Shown one piece after another: positions 11,842 to 22,243 of a DNA stretch of 64,000 bases; the first letter of the stretch is position 1, and each line of letters opens with the position of its first letter. The stretch lies in NCBI GenBank assembly GCA_951217055.1, contig OX578276.1, forward strand, positions 158,688,010-158,752,009, in the 5' to 3' direction. The position numbers were made by a program, and so were the translations under genes. The stretch comes from Gerris lacustris (Eukaryota; Arthropoda; Insecta; Hemiptera; Gerridae). The notes under the pieces were generated by a model. That model saw nothing but the letters and a program-made list of their open reading frames with translations, was not told where the DNA came from and ran no database searches.

Positions 11842-12409
11842 TATGCTAATTATGACTTACCATAAAAATTTCATTCACAGTCCGACAGAATTTCGGCAAT
11901 CGGAGACATAATTTTTTTTCATTCCATAGAACGATCTTGCAGCTTCCGTTTTCCTCGGTAAGCTTGGAAGCAAAATAAAGTTTGGGGAAGCAATTCCAAA
12001 ATTTCAACTATTCAAGAAAAAAGTATTCTTTATAATTTTTTTTGTTTCCGAGCTTACCGAAGGTAACGGAAACTATGTGATCGTTTTGAAATAAAATCGT
12101 ATCCGATTTTAAAAATTCTACGACAGAAATCCGTATCAGACGTCTGTGTCTGTCTGTCGGTTTGTGAATAATAGTTGAATGGTAGGTTATAATTCGCCTA
12201 TTGTAGGTCTTTTGTAAAATCATTAAAATTCTAAATGAATTAAGTTTACGAAATAGGACGCGACATGTTATTTGGAGACTATTTTAGGCAGTGGCGTAAA
12301 TAGCGCCCCCGCCAACCCCGCGGCGCGGAGGGCGCCTGCTCTAGGGGGCGCCGAAAAATGAATCAACAATAATATTTATTTAGTAATTTTGCTAGGTGTA
12401 CCCTGTAGT

Positions 12410-13278
12410 AATATTTTGATGTCGTAGGCGGATCCTTTAAGGGTAATGTGTAAGAAGAAATATACTCTAATTCATGTTTACTCTGGCAACGTTTCGGCTA
12501 TTACCAGCCATTTTCGAGCCTAAAAATAACAATTTATTTATTGCAAGCATGACAAAATAACAATGATTAACAATCAAAAATCACAAGAAAAACGCTACAA
12601 TGTAATACCTGTCTAGTCTAATTGAGCCCTCAGGCTAACGAGTCAGAAAATACGAAAAATTTTTCCTCTAACGTCAAAGATTTTGAAAAGGATTTGGGAA
12701 CTGGTAGTTCACCACGTCTAATCCTAGAACCATAAAAGCACACTTGGTAGTTACTTTGCTAGTCCTAAATAGTGAAGCATATCAGAGTAATAAACAAAAT
12801 ATAATTCCCAATAGGAAGAGCTGGATATTTAATGTTAATGTATAAGGTGTGTGTTTACCATATGTACGAATTAATCCTATTAACCAACGTTGGTTTATTA
12901 CTCTGATATGCTTCACTATTTAGAACTAGCAAAGTAACTACCATGTGTGCTTTTATGGTTCTAGGATTAGACGTGGTGAACTACCAGTTCCCAAATCCTT
13001 TTCAAAATCTTTGACGTTAGAGGAAACTTTTCATAATTTTTTACTCGTTAGCCTGAGGGCTCAATTAGACTAGACAGGTATTACATTGTAGCGTTTTTCT
13101 TGTGAATTTTGATTGTTAATCATTGTTATTTTGTCATGCTTGCAATAAATAAATTGTTATTTTTAGGCTCGAAAATGGCTGGTAATAGCCGAAACGTTGC
13201 CAGAGTAAACATGAATTAGAGTATATTTCTTCTTACACATTACCCTTAAAGGATCCGCCTACGACATCAAAATAATAT
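12410..13278. repeat. Fold-back element with 385-bp arms
   Basis: Arms 12,410-12,794 and 12,893-13,278 are near-identical reverse complements around a 98-bp loop. Outer ends read attttgatgtcgtaggcgg and its complement; inner ends read gtttattactctgatatg. It carries no frame of note and no clear target duplication, and it lies entirely within the hAT element. Confidence 0.85.
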
Positions 13279-14139
13279 TTATATTTAATAATAAAAATTA
13301 ATAGAAACTCTATGTGGGCGGAATTATTTTAATAAAATTATTTTTGGGAGATAGAAATAAATGAGAGATAAACAAATAATAGAATTTAATCAGGGTGAGA
13401 ATGATATGAGATGTTATGGTTTAGAGCGTATTGCTCAGTTTGGTTTTCTAGTTAAGTGTCACTATACCTATAATAATATGGGTAAGTATACCGGACTCCC
13501 TTCTTTATTTTCGACTGGCAGGAGATCAAAGTGTTTATTACAACTAAAAGTTATCTTATCTAATCCGGTTTTAGCTGTAATAGATAAGAAAATCTGTTCC
13601 AAACTTTAACAAGTTATACTTCCATCTCTTTCTCTACCGCTTGTCTTTGCTATACAATATTTATTTCCCTTTCTTTCTTAACCCGCCCTTATTTCTTCTT
13701 CCCTATCACAACCTCTTTATATTTAGTTTCTAACTCTTTTCTTACCTAGCTAATTTTACCTCCCTTTAGAGTTGTTATCTTTTCTACCCTTCCCTTAATT
13801 TAAGAATTGTTATCTATTAATCACATTTATCAAGCTCAGTTCTGTTCAGTTATAGCTCTCGTGCGGGGTGGTTGTGTCATTTGCTGTGAACTTTAACTTT
13901 CCTTTTGCTAGAAAGCTCTGCTATTTTTTATTTCTTATTCTACGTTCAGTTATTTTGTGCGTAAAATTAAATTATTTTGGTGAAGAATTCATTTGAAAAG
14001 GTGAGTGCATTTTCCAGACTATCATAATATAGCCGTCAGGACTCTAGAGGAGCCCCGTCACGTCTAATTGTTAATAACTGAAATATCTTCATCTTCCTCC
14101 TCCTCCAGTAGCAGTAGCAAACACTTTTTTCAACCGTTA
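13279..14139. other. hAT interior, no gene supported
   Basis: One 82-codon frame (13,361-13,609) has no recognisable motif. The rest is pyrimidine-rich. It may be captured host sequence inside the hAT element; I cannot assign it. Confidence 0.4.
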
Positions 14140-14944
14140 GCACTAATTAAATTTTGCTAAATTGCTACTTTATTTCATGTTAAATTAATCAAAACAATTT
14201 TGATTAATTTAAAATCAATAGGGGGGAAAATGAAATAAATTCAACAATAATAAGTTTTAAAAGCATAAAATCATCAAAGAATACAAAATAAGACGCGAGG
14301 AAGCTATGTGCCACATTAATTAATTGGCAGATAGATGTGCATAGTTGTATATTGTATTTTAGTTTCTTAATTAGGTATTCAGTGGCTTTATTTGCATTTG
14401 TATATATGTGAATAAGATATTCCAATTCAAGTCTTCAAGCAAGGAACAAGGTTGTTGATTTGTTTTCATCATATTTATATTATAATTTTACTTCTTTTAT
14501 TAAGGAATAAAAATAAAATAATTACTGTAATAGTACTGTACACGAGCATTTAAAAAAATAGAAAATAATAATCTGTTTGCAAAATAAATTATTTTTACAA
14601 AAAGAAGTAGGGGGGGGGAGCTATAGGAGGCGCATTTTCAAAAGCTGCGGGGGGGGGGGCGCCGGATTTCTTAGTTACGCTACTGATTTTAGGTGCCTTT
14701 CTAAGTTTCTTTTTCATGTAAAATTTTCGAAAATCGAATTTGAAAAATAACACCACAAAATTAAATTCACTCTATGAGACGTTTTAATGGCGGGGGGGGG
14801 GAGGAATTCGATAGCTTCTATTTTCGACATTTCTACGAGGAAAAGTTACTTAGAATGCACCTACAAAAAATATAACTAACACTTTTTTCTTCAATAGTCG
14901 AAATTTGGTCCTTTTTGGGTAAAGGGTAAATTTTGATCAAAAAG

Positions 14945-15885
14945 TAAGACTCCTTACCTACTTACTTACTTTTAAGGGCGTCTCCACTCTTCAGCGGTTG
15001 CTCTGTATTCCCGAAGACCAGGTTTGACGGTCTTCCCAGTCGCCATCTTGTAGGTCGAAAGTCCGCATTGCCTGGCTGACTCCACCTCACCAAGACGCTC
15101 TGGAACGTCCTCGCTTCCTCCTTCCAGGAGGAGACCATTCCATAACCCTATGAGGCCATCTTCCTTCGCCCATTCTCCGGATATGGCCATACCAACAAAG
15201 TGTTCGCTTCTCTATACGCTGGACCACGCTCTCTTATTGTTCCATGCCACGACGAATGTAATCATTTGTCTTTCTGTCCAACCTGGAAACGCGCATAGCT
15301 CTTTTTAGACCATCCATTTCAACCGCATTGAGCTTAATTTTTTGGCGGTCAGTCAGGGTCCATGCATCAGCTCCATAGATCAAAATGGACTCGACAATAA
15401 CTCACAGTATCATTTTCTTTGTTGCATTCCGAACAGACGAACTCTATAAAACTCCATTCAGGATCCCAATAGTCTGCCTCGCCTGTATCAACATCCGCTT
15501 GACATGTTCCAGACTCATCAATGATGGAGCCTAAATACTTAAATCTTTCTACTGCTTCAATAACACCTTGATCGAGTACTATATCCCTTCCTTTGCCACC
15601 AACAACTAGGTACTTAGTTTTAGTAAGTAAATTGACAAAGAGACATGCCTTGTCATCGACATCCAATAACTTTCTAAGCATATACTTCACATCATCTCTA
15701 TCCAATGCTACAAGAACCTGAAACGTCTGCGAACAACAATGAATGAATCACTTGGTCTTCTAGCTGTACTCCCATACCACAAGCTCTGTTCCATACACTA
15801 AGTACGTCCTGGACATATGCTTTAAAAAGGGTCGGAGCCACCCCGCAACCCTGTCCCAAACCTTTAGTAGTTGGAAAGTGATTAG
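14945..15885 (-). pseudogene. RTE-like RT C-terminal fragment
   Basis: On the minus strand, 15,367-15,705 contains KTKYLVVGGKGRD and VERFKYLGSIIDESG, the block just after the RT core in RTE-clade elements. Further 3' (14,972-15,250) is the Arg/Trp-rich tail (GEGRWPHR- and RRKRG-like words in mixed frames). Frame breaks make it a relic. It is a different subfamily from the copy at 1-1689. Confidence 0.75.
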
Positions 15886-16220
15886 AAAGATACTTACTCC
15901 TTACCTACTTAACCCTTCATTTAAGAACTAGCAGAAGATTTTAAGAAGAGTAACTTTTCTTCGGAAAATAACATTTTTTTTTTGTCATTGCAAGTATTAT
16001 CACCCCGATCCGAGGACACCCTATATATCAATTAATTCCTATTTCATAATTTAATATTCCTAAGGAAACTTAGCATATTTATAATTATAATTATCTTTTT
16101 AAAACAGTATTAATTAGTTATATAATATATTATATTGATTCCCCTGACTCAAACCGAGAAGTGTTATTTAATGTTATAATGGAATACGTTAGTAGTCATT
16201 GGGGCACTTGAGCCAGACGC

Positions 16221-16228
16221 TGACGTCA
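16221..16228. promoter_or_regulatory. CRE/ATF palindrome, left TIR
   Basis: TGACGTCA sits 31 bp from the terminus inside a longer palindrome GCTGACGTCAGC, near a second palindrome TGGCGCCA (16,236-16,243). Full CRE sites bind CREB/ATF dimers; the function here is inferred. Confidence 0.5.
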
Positions 16229-16372
16229 GCAAGACTGGCGCCAAGTGAACTACCCTACCGCAACCCCCCACCCCTTGTCTAGGTCAAGTTCTTGACCTAC
16301 CTCACCCCCTGACCTACCTCAACCTTGTTGTTGTTTTGATTTTTGGTGCCTTCCCCCTCCCCTCCTACTTTT

Positions 16373-16600
16373 CGTATTTATTATTTTTGAATTTGCCGGG
16401 TTACCCCCCTCTGTGCCCCCCTCTTACGTCACGTGTCGGCCATGCTGGATTCTGAATTTTCGTATTTATTATTTTTGAATTTGCCGGGTTACCCCCCTCT
16501 GAGCCCCCCTCTTACGTCACGTGTCGGCCATGCTGGATTCTGAATTTTCGTATTTATTATTTTTGAATTTGCCGGGTTACCCCCCTCCTAGACTACCTAG
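16373..16600. repeat. 88-bp tandem repeat in left TIR (2.6 copies)
   Basis: Unit starts at 16,373, 16,461 and 16,549, each reading cgtatttattatttttgaat then gccgggttacccccctc. The first two full units carry TTACGTCACGTG, which overlaps a CRE half-site and an E-box. The long frame through it (16,521-16,739) is not a gene: it simply crosses the repeat and the tRNA-like unit. Confidence 0.85.
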
Positions 16601-16673
16601 TACGTCAATTACTTTTATTATTTTCAATTTGAATATAGCGCCCTCGCCTCTGAACCTGGGGCCTGTAAACGTT

Positions 16674-16752
16674 AAAAATGTATATCTGGGATTTGAACCC
16701 CGACTTCCCAGGTGCCGAGCGAACGCTCTATCGACTTAGACATTTGACCGCT
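16674..16752 (-). ncRNA. tRNA-like Pol III unit, left TIR
   Basis: Minus-strand mirror of the right unit. B box GGTTCAAATCC lies at 16,689-16,699, A-box-like TGTCTAAGTCGA at 16,731-16,742, and the T5 terminator at 16,674-16,678. The direction is outward, toward the element end. The acceptor stem does not pair, so it is tRNA-derived, not a working tRNA. Confidence 0.6.
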
Positions 16753-16975
16753 TGGAAAACAATGTACAAATGCATCTATAAGAGAGAACAGAGGTCGACA
16801 TTTTCATACTCTCTTTCTCTTTCCTATACCTTATAAGGAGTAGAGAGAGAGGGAAGTAGAGCGAAGGCAAGGCTAACGGAAACGGCACGTGTTTTTTCCA
16901 TTGTATTATTTTTTTGCTGACAAGCTTAGATCTCTCATAATAATTTTATTAAATCAAATAATTTTATTTTTAGTT

Positions 16976-16978
<3 letters not shown>

Positions 16979-17073
<95 letters not shown>

Positions 17074-17205
17074 CTGTATTTTCTTTCTTTGTCACTCTAC
17101 AACTCTAGATATATTTAATGATAAACTGAAAATTGTTAAAAACAATTTATTATATTATATATAAGTATTTAAGCAACTAACTATATAACACTTACACACA
17201 TACAC

Positions 17206-17254
<49 letters not shown>
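16979..17254. repeat. TA and CA microsatellites in left TIR
   Basis: (TA) runs from 16,979 to 17,060 with a short (TG) tail, and (CA) from about 17,207 to 17,254. The open frame spanning 16,889-17,164 is just Tyr-Ile repeats from this tract. The mirror tracts in the right TIR (29,079-29,116 and 29,266-29,333) are shorter. Confidence 0.9.
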
Positions 17255-17259
<5 letters not shown>

Positions 17260-17486
17260 ACGTATAACATATCCTTTAGTGTTAGTGTATCTCTTTGTAA
17301 TTTATCTATCACAAGTTAAAATTATATTATGTTAAAAAATACACAATACATTTTGTATTTAAATGCATATAGAATAATCTATAGTATGTAAGCATTTTTT
17401 ATACACAGTTTGTGTAACAAAAGCTAGAGAAAGATATTTAATCGATGATTTTTTACAACTAAGATCAGTTGATTACTGTCTACATA

Positions 17487-18230
17487 ATGACGTACAATGT
17501 GTTAGCCGATTTAATTAGTTCCAAATACAATTTGAGAGCCAAGTATTACAAGAATAAATTGTTTAAAAATGATAAAATACGAAATATGCTTGATTTCTAT
17601 GTACCTTTTATTCAATTATTAGATGTAGGTTTGAAAGGCAAGAAAAATCTCCCAAAGTCAGTTTCGAACGTATCTACTTCTACAGATATTGACGATTCTC
17701 AAACAGAAACCCAAAATACTGATCAAACGAAATTTCTGGAGGACAATGAAATTGTGGAATACAATCCAGAAAAATCTGTGCAGGATATATTTGCAGAACA
17801 ATCTTATTTAGAAAAATCACAGTTACTAGATGAACTCCCAGACATAGCTAGATCTTTTATCGAAATGCTTTTGACAAACGACCCTACATTAGATCATGTT
17901 TACGGTATAAGTTTAAATGAAAATAACGAGCTTCAAATCGGTCAGACAATTGTGGAGATAGATCGTTTAGGGGGTGATATATTACTAAAAAGAAATACAG
18001 AAGATGATAGTGGAAATATTCTGAGTGAAACAATAGCAGAATATGAGGGGACCCATGGATTATATGCATTGTTATTTAAAAAGAATCCTGGTTACTATAC
18101 CGAGAATGATAAAAATAACTATAATAATATTTTACATTTATCTGGCGCTATAAAAAATGCGTATAAAGGAGTTAACCGTTTTTCTCACAAGTTCAAAACG
18201 GTTGTTAACAGTTTTTTGACAAATCAATAA
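17487..18230 (+). CDS. DUF8207-like protein A (straddles the TIR boundary)
   Basis: A 247-residue protein from the ATG at 17,487; an in-frame TTG lies 18 bp upstream. The N-terminal half is charged and Ser/Thr-rich. The C-terminal half (about residues 135-225) carries DHVYGISLNE, an IGQTIVEID-like strand, GTHGLYALLFKKNPGYYTE and DKNNYNNILHLSGA. This is the layout of the DUF8207 domain often found in arthropod Polinton-linked proteins, and it aligns block by block with the protein at 22,720-23,532. Function unknown. The first 114 codons lie in the TIR, so a truncated second copy exists at the other end. An AATAAA lies 31 bp after the stop. Confidence 0.75.
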   Translation: MTYNVLADLISSKYNLRAKYYKNKLFKNDKIRNMLDFYVPFIQLLDVGLKGKKNLPKSVSNVSTSTDIDDSQTETQNTDQTKFLEDNEIVEYNPEKSVQDIFAEQSYLEKSQLLDELPDIARSFIEMLLTNDPTLDHVYGISLNENNELQIGQTIVEIDRLGGDILLKRNTEDDSGNILSETIAEYEGTHGLYALLFKKNPGYYTENDKNNYNNILHLSGAIKNAYKGVNRFSHKFKTVVNSFLTNQ

Positions 18231-18861
18231 GGTTGCTCTAGGGTATTTTTTATATTGTTAAATAAAACATTTACAACTATACCCTATATCAAGGATATAG
18301 GGGGAAGCATCAGAAATGAACTGCTGAACAACTTTGCATATTTCCTGCAAATGATCTTGGAAGTTTCGTACCACTGTATCGCACCAAGAATATGTTTTAC
18401 CCCTGTATAAACTATTACATTTCTTAACTGTGTAACACTTAACTTAAGAATAAATTATAAAATATGTATTTTGCTTGTTTAATTTAATAAAAAAATCACC
18501 TTTATCCTACTTTTTTAAAATAGTAAAAAATCTTACTTTAAAAGACTCTACAGGTCTATACAGTACCCTAAAATGTATAATGATACAATAAACAGAATAG
18601 AGATTTACACTGTTAAACAACAGGACAATAATTATTCAAGGAACCTAATTAAAATAAAAAAAACAACAACTTCAAAGTTATTTTTTTTTTTTACAAAAAA
18701 AAAAATTTATTATATTACAATATTATACATGCATTAAATATATCAAATTATTTTAACAATTAGACTAGGAGACATTTAGGCGAACACCATTTGTGATGCT
18801 CGCTATTATTTGTACAGTTAGATATATACCTCATAATTATATTACAAAAAAAAATTATAAT
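18231..18861. other. Non-coding gap between converging genes
   Basis: It holds the poly(A) signal AATAAA at 18,261 for the rightward gene, then AT-rich sequence with T and A runs near 18,680-18,705. No coding sequence is supported. Confidence 0.6.
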
Positions 18862-19818
18862 TTAAAAATCGATAGAGTCTTGTGGTTCCTTAGGGGTAAT
18901 TTGTAGGTCTTGTAAAACATTGTTTGTATCCTCTGGAGTTTTAACACTGTTTTCCCTACACGCTAGCTCATGTTTTAGCTTTTGTATACTACGTTCCGTT
19001 TCTCTGAGTTTTTCATCGGTAGATTCTAATTCCTCTGTTATGAGTTGTAAACAATCTTCAGTAGCCTTAATACCATGGGTCGTAGAATTTATTTCGTATA
19101 TTAATCGATTTATATAGTCTTCCGTAGACTCGTGCTCTTGTGGAGGATCTTCTATAGACGACGATTCGGGTAAAATTTGAATAGTAGGTACATCCTCTTG
19201 AAACATGTCATGTGTAGATCTTAACTCTTGCAGGGCATCCAAAGGGTTGTACATGGCATCTACAGGATCGTGTGTAGTAACATTAGAACTCTTGGTAATG
19301 AATCCAACGGAGCTGGGGTTATTGTAGATCCAAGTAGCAAGGCTCTTTGCTATAGCGTGTGTACAGCTAGTATACGGGCTATGGACGGTATGAAATATAC
19401 AATTATCGAAACTGCTAGGGAAATTATACTGAAACCCTTCTAAAGCAGCAATATTTATTACGGGTTTCCGTATAATCCTTTCAATCAGTTCTATGTTACC
19501 ATATGCCAATACGACTCGCGCCTTGTCGACATGATTCGGTAAAGTTTCGTTGAACTTGGTTAAAGATGTAGTTGAGTAAGGTCTTATCTCATTTCTTCTT
19601 GTCTTGTAAGCGTAGCAGTTATCGTATTGTGTCATGTTACTGGGGATGCGTAATATGTAGTGAAATGTTGTTTCAGGGGTGGTGATAGTAAGCTCTTTGG
19701 GAAGTTGTTGGTCTTCTGGTCCGGGTATAGATTCAAGACAAACAATCACCCAGGGATAACTGTAGTCAATTTTTCCTCTCATACCGGCAAATTTGTAAGA
19801 TTTCTTGACAGGAGCCAT
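18862..19818 (-). CDS. Accessory protein with Cys/His (exonuclease-like fold?) domain and coiled coil
   Basis: 318 residues. The N-terminal 165 residues include YPWVIVCLES, a PKELTI segment, ARVVLAYGNIELIERII, PVINIAAL and CIFHTVHSPYTSC (C140, H143, C152), then LATWI. The order 'strand, G..E, strand, C..H..C, L..W' matches the N-terminal part of the BIR protein at 27,660 and resembles the decayed DEDDh/Maelstrom-like nuclease domain seen in many arthropod transposon proteins. That resemblance is tentative. Residues 230-295 form a Glu/Lys-rich coiled coil. The protein begins MAPVKK. It is transcribed toward the DUF8207-like gene. Role unknown; a nucleic-acid-binding or scaffold part is possible. 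Confidence 0.65.
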   Translation of the reverse strand: MAPVKKSYKFAGMRGKIDYSYPWVIVCLESIPGPEDQQLPKELTITTPETTFHYILRIPSNMTQYDNCYAYKTRRNEIRPYSTTSLTKFNETLPNHVDKARVVLAYGNIELIERIIRKPVINIAALEGFQYNFPSSFDNCIFHTVHSPYTSCTHAIAKSLATWIYNNPSSVGFITKSSNVTTHDPVDAMYNPLDALQELRSTHDMFQEDVPTIQILPESSSIEDPPQEHESTEDYINRLIYEINSTTHGIKATEDCLQLITEELESTDEKLRETERSIQKLKHELACRENSVKTPEDTNNVLQDLQITPKEPQDSIDF

Positions 19819-20409
19819 AGTGTCTCAGAGTATTAACTATTGATAACTGAACGTTAAAACACTTTCCTCTCCACACCAAATCAAAAATAAATCAAATTCG
19901 ACTTTAAATATATAGTGAATTGAAATACGGTAGAAATTTATTTTAGAATAAAAAAAATGCTGACTGTTAATATTGCACGTGCAGACGAAAAGTATACGGG
20001 GTGTTTGATCGAAAAATAGGTCGATTCCCCCTCCACAGATTTTTTTTTTTACTTTTTTTGTATTACTACAAATATCAAACGAATGTTTAATTTTTAACTG
20101 TATTTCAACAACACCTCTAATTAGCACTACCATCTCTAAACAGCTCTAAGGTATTTACACTCACATTATTACAATTAACTTAATTAATTTAATCAAATAA
20201 AAGTAGTTCATATTGTATCATATATTCATTTTTATTATTAGAAATAAGTAGTGTTAATTATCCTTTTTTTTTAATAATAATATAACTTAATTTTTGTAAT
20301 TAAATCAATAATTCATTTGCAAACCCTGTTCTCAATGTAAAGGCTGTGTTAGTGTAATATCATAATATAATATGTTAGTATCTGTATAGAATTTATTTTT
20401 ATTTTGCAG
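19819..20409. other. Divergent intergenic region, likely promoters
   Basis: It separates the leftward gene at 18,862-19,818 from the rightward spliced gene. It ends in tttttattttgcag directly before the ATG at 20,410. This is a good 3' splice site, so the rightward transcript may carry a spliced 5' leader. No TATA element is convincing. Confidence 0.5.
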
Positions 20410-20861
20410 ATGTCTTCACTTGCTAAAAAATTAAATGATTCTAAACTAAACGCAAGGTTTATAAAAGTTACTGAACTACATGCAAACCATTGCTACAGTA
20501 TACTGAGGTTTCAGAAAGTCGGTAGTAAATTTGGACCGTGCCTCCTGGCTGAAATACGAATAGATGAAATCCCCACCTTTGTTTGTCTACCAGCAAGATT
20601 TGAGGATAGACTTAGCGCTGAGGAACTTAAAACTTATAACGGTGAGTTATAATAATAAATTTGCTTTCTTATTAAAAACAAAAACAAAAAACAAACTTAG
20701 TTTTAATAAATATTTTAAATTTTAATGTATATTTTATTGTATATTGTTTAGAAACTACGCCGTGTACTCTTGATCTGATATTTCGAGGCATCGGTACGAA
20801 TGCGAAAAATCAGAAAATTCATCTTGTAGATATTGAAGATACCCCTCTCGAAGATCAATAA
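20410..20861 (+). CDS. Small spliced OB-like protein (two exons)
   Basis: Exon 1 is 20,410-20,641 and exon 2 is 20,752-20,861. The 110-bp intron starts GTGAGT and ends TTGTTTAG, and the frame is kept across it, giving 113 residues. The protein has NARFIKVTELHANHCYSILR, FQKVGSKFGPCLLAEI, a VCLPARF strand and LIFRGIG. This pattern ('vtEL..n..Y.Il.f..v.tkfG......ei.....vfLP.Rf...l') recurs in small arthropod Polinton-linked proteins and would fit an OB-type single-strand DNA-binding fold, which is inference. Transcription is rightward, away from the 18,862 gene. The start was taken at the ATG, since the upstream in-frame TTG lies in the splice acceptor. Confidence 0.7.
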
Positions 20862-21070
20862 CATTAATGAAAAAGTAAAAATGTTTAAAGAAACAACAAC
20901 TATTGTATATTTTTTAGAAATTGATATGAATAAAAAGCCTGTAAATAATACTTATTTATTTCTTTACCTTATATCTATAATTAGTATAAGAATAGTAGTT
21001 AAGATATCTTATAAATAATGAATAAAATAAAACTCTTTTAATTTTATGATTTATTAATTAACAATTACAT

Positions 21071-21162
<92 letters not shown>

Positions 21163-21301
21163 GTAAGTAAGTTATTTTCTAACCTTTAAATTAGAACATT
21201 ATTTGTTAAGAGAAAAAATAATAATTTAAAAATAACAAACATAAACGTTTTGAACAGTAACACTATGTTAAAACAATTTACACATAGTTTATACTAATTT
21301 A
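20862..21301. other. Non-coding with TA microsatellite
   Basis: Gap between the converging spliced gene and the integrase gene. A (TA) run of about 84 bp fills 21,073-21,156. Short frames here are AT-rich noise. Confidence 0.7.
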
Positions 21302-22225
21302 TTAATATGCTTGTTTCATTTTAGTGATGCTCTCCCAGGTGTTTTCTCTGGAAGATAAACCAAGCCATTTAATGTATAATTTTCTACCTTTCTTTTTTAA
21401 AATCGATTCTACAAGGTAAGAATCGGGGTATTTAACAGAAGTTAACTCTTGCTCGTAAAAGGACCCTACAATGGGGTTTCCTCTAGAATCTTGAAGCATA
21501 TATGTCACAGGAAAGGTTTTGTTTTTAATTTCAAGAATTTGAAATATCTCAGTGCTAAAATTTGCATGGTAACCTTTTGTAAAAACATTCTTGTGTTTTG
21601 AAATTCTCACATGGTCCCCTACAGAGAATCTAGGAGGGCGTTTGTCAAGTTTTATTTTTCTGTACAGGTTAACCGGAGTCTCAGGACCCACCTCAATAGG
21701 TTTCAATTTTGTTGTAGAATGAATAGTGTTATTATATTCTTTAACGAGTTCCGGTAGTATTTCTATCCATCTAAAACTTCCTTGAATAGCAAACTTCTTC
21801 CACATTTTAGTTTTTAGAGTTCTATTGAAACGTTCTACTATAGTAGCTTTTAGACCAGAATGAGTGATGTAATGATTAATACCAAGATTATCAATCAGGT
21901 CTTTAAACGTTTTGTTAAAAAATTCAGTTCCCTTGTCTGTATGGAGATTCTTGGGTGTTTGTTCTTTAAATATTTTTCTAATTGCGTCTGTCACAAGAGC
22001 ACCTGATTTATTCTTGAGAGGTACAGCCCAGGCGTACTTAGAATATGCGTTGATAACTGTTAGTATATAATTGAATCGATCATTAACTCGAGCGTATGCA
22101 TTCATCTGAACTAAGTCAGCTTCAAATAAATCGTCATAACCCTTTATTTTAACTTTACGTCTAACAAACTTTTTTCTTGCCGGACGATATATTTCATTAA
22201 CTATTTGTTCTTTTACCCTGTCCAT
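21302..22225 (-). CDS. DDE integrase (rve) with C-terminal chromodomain
   Basis: A 307-residue retroviral-type integrase that would insert the element and make the 6-bp duplication. The catalytic triad is visible: D37 in EADLVQM, D97 in HTDKGTEF and E131 in VERFNR, with about 33 residues between the last two. IYRPARKKF near residues 12-20 resembles the usual Polinton entry. An SH3-like region follows (PRFSVGDHVRISK), then a chromodomain-like end (YLVESILKKKGRKLYIKWLG, ENTWES), which may bias targeting to chromatin. No N-terminal zinc-binding HHCC module is present in this frame. It is the last gene of the leftward block. The start is the only good ATG. Confidence 0.95.
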   Translation of the reverse strand: MDRVKEQIVNEIYRPARKKFVRRKVKIKGYDDLFEADLVQMNAYARVNDRFNYILTVINAYSKYAWAVPLKNKSGALVTDAIRKIFKEQTPKNLHTDKGTEFFNKTFKDLIDNLGINHYITHSGLKATIVERFNRTLKTKMWKKFAIQGSFRWIEILPELVKEYNNTIHSTTKLKPIEVGPETPVNLYRKIKLDKRPPRFSVGDHVRISKHKNVFTKGYHANFSTEIFQILEIKNKTFPVTYMLQDSRGNPIVGSFYEQELTSVKYPDSYLVESILKKKGRKLYIKWLGLSSRENTWESITKMKQAY

Positions 22226-22243
22226 TTAAAAGTAGACTGATGT

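Larger units (their letters stand above)
12289..14685. mobile_element. Non-autonomous hAT element with 8-bp TSD
   Basis: The ends are CAGTGGCGTAAATAG on the left and the complement of CAGTAGCGTAACTAAG on the right, a CAGTGGCGTA-type hAT terminus. ATTTTAGG flanks it exactly at 12,281-12,288 and 14,686-14,693, the 8-bp duplication expected of hAT transposition. No transposase frame is present. A fold-back (12,410-13,278) is nested inside, and the G-run repeat copy 2 (14,140-14,320) also lies within it. Confidence 0.85.
16191..17828 (+). repeat. Left terminal inverted repeat (1638 bp)
   Basis: Complementary to 28,507-30,122 until the reading passes tcacagttacta, where the arms diverge (17,828 on this side). 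In order from the end it holds a CRE palindrome, 88-bp tandem repeats, the tRNA-like unit, TA and CA microsatellites, and the first 114 codons of the DUF8207-like gene. It is 22 bp longer than the right arm, apparently through microsatellite length. Confidence 0.95.

Noticed and set aside
13361..13609. 82-codon frame inside the hAT element
   Set aside because: No transposase or other motif; length expected by chance.
16521..16739. 72-codon open frame identical in both TIRs
   Set aside because: It crosses the 88-bp tandem repeat and the tRNA-like unit; identity follows from the TIRs, not from selection.
16889..17164. 91-codon open frame in the left TIR (and its mirror at 29,161-29,424)
   Set aside because: Half of it is Tyr-Ile repeats translated from the TA microsatellite; no other coding signal.
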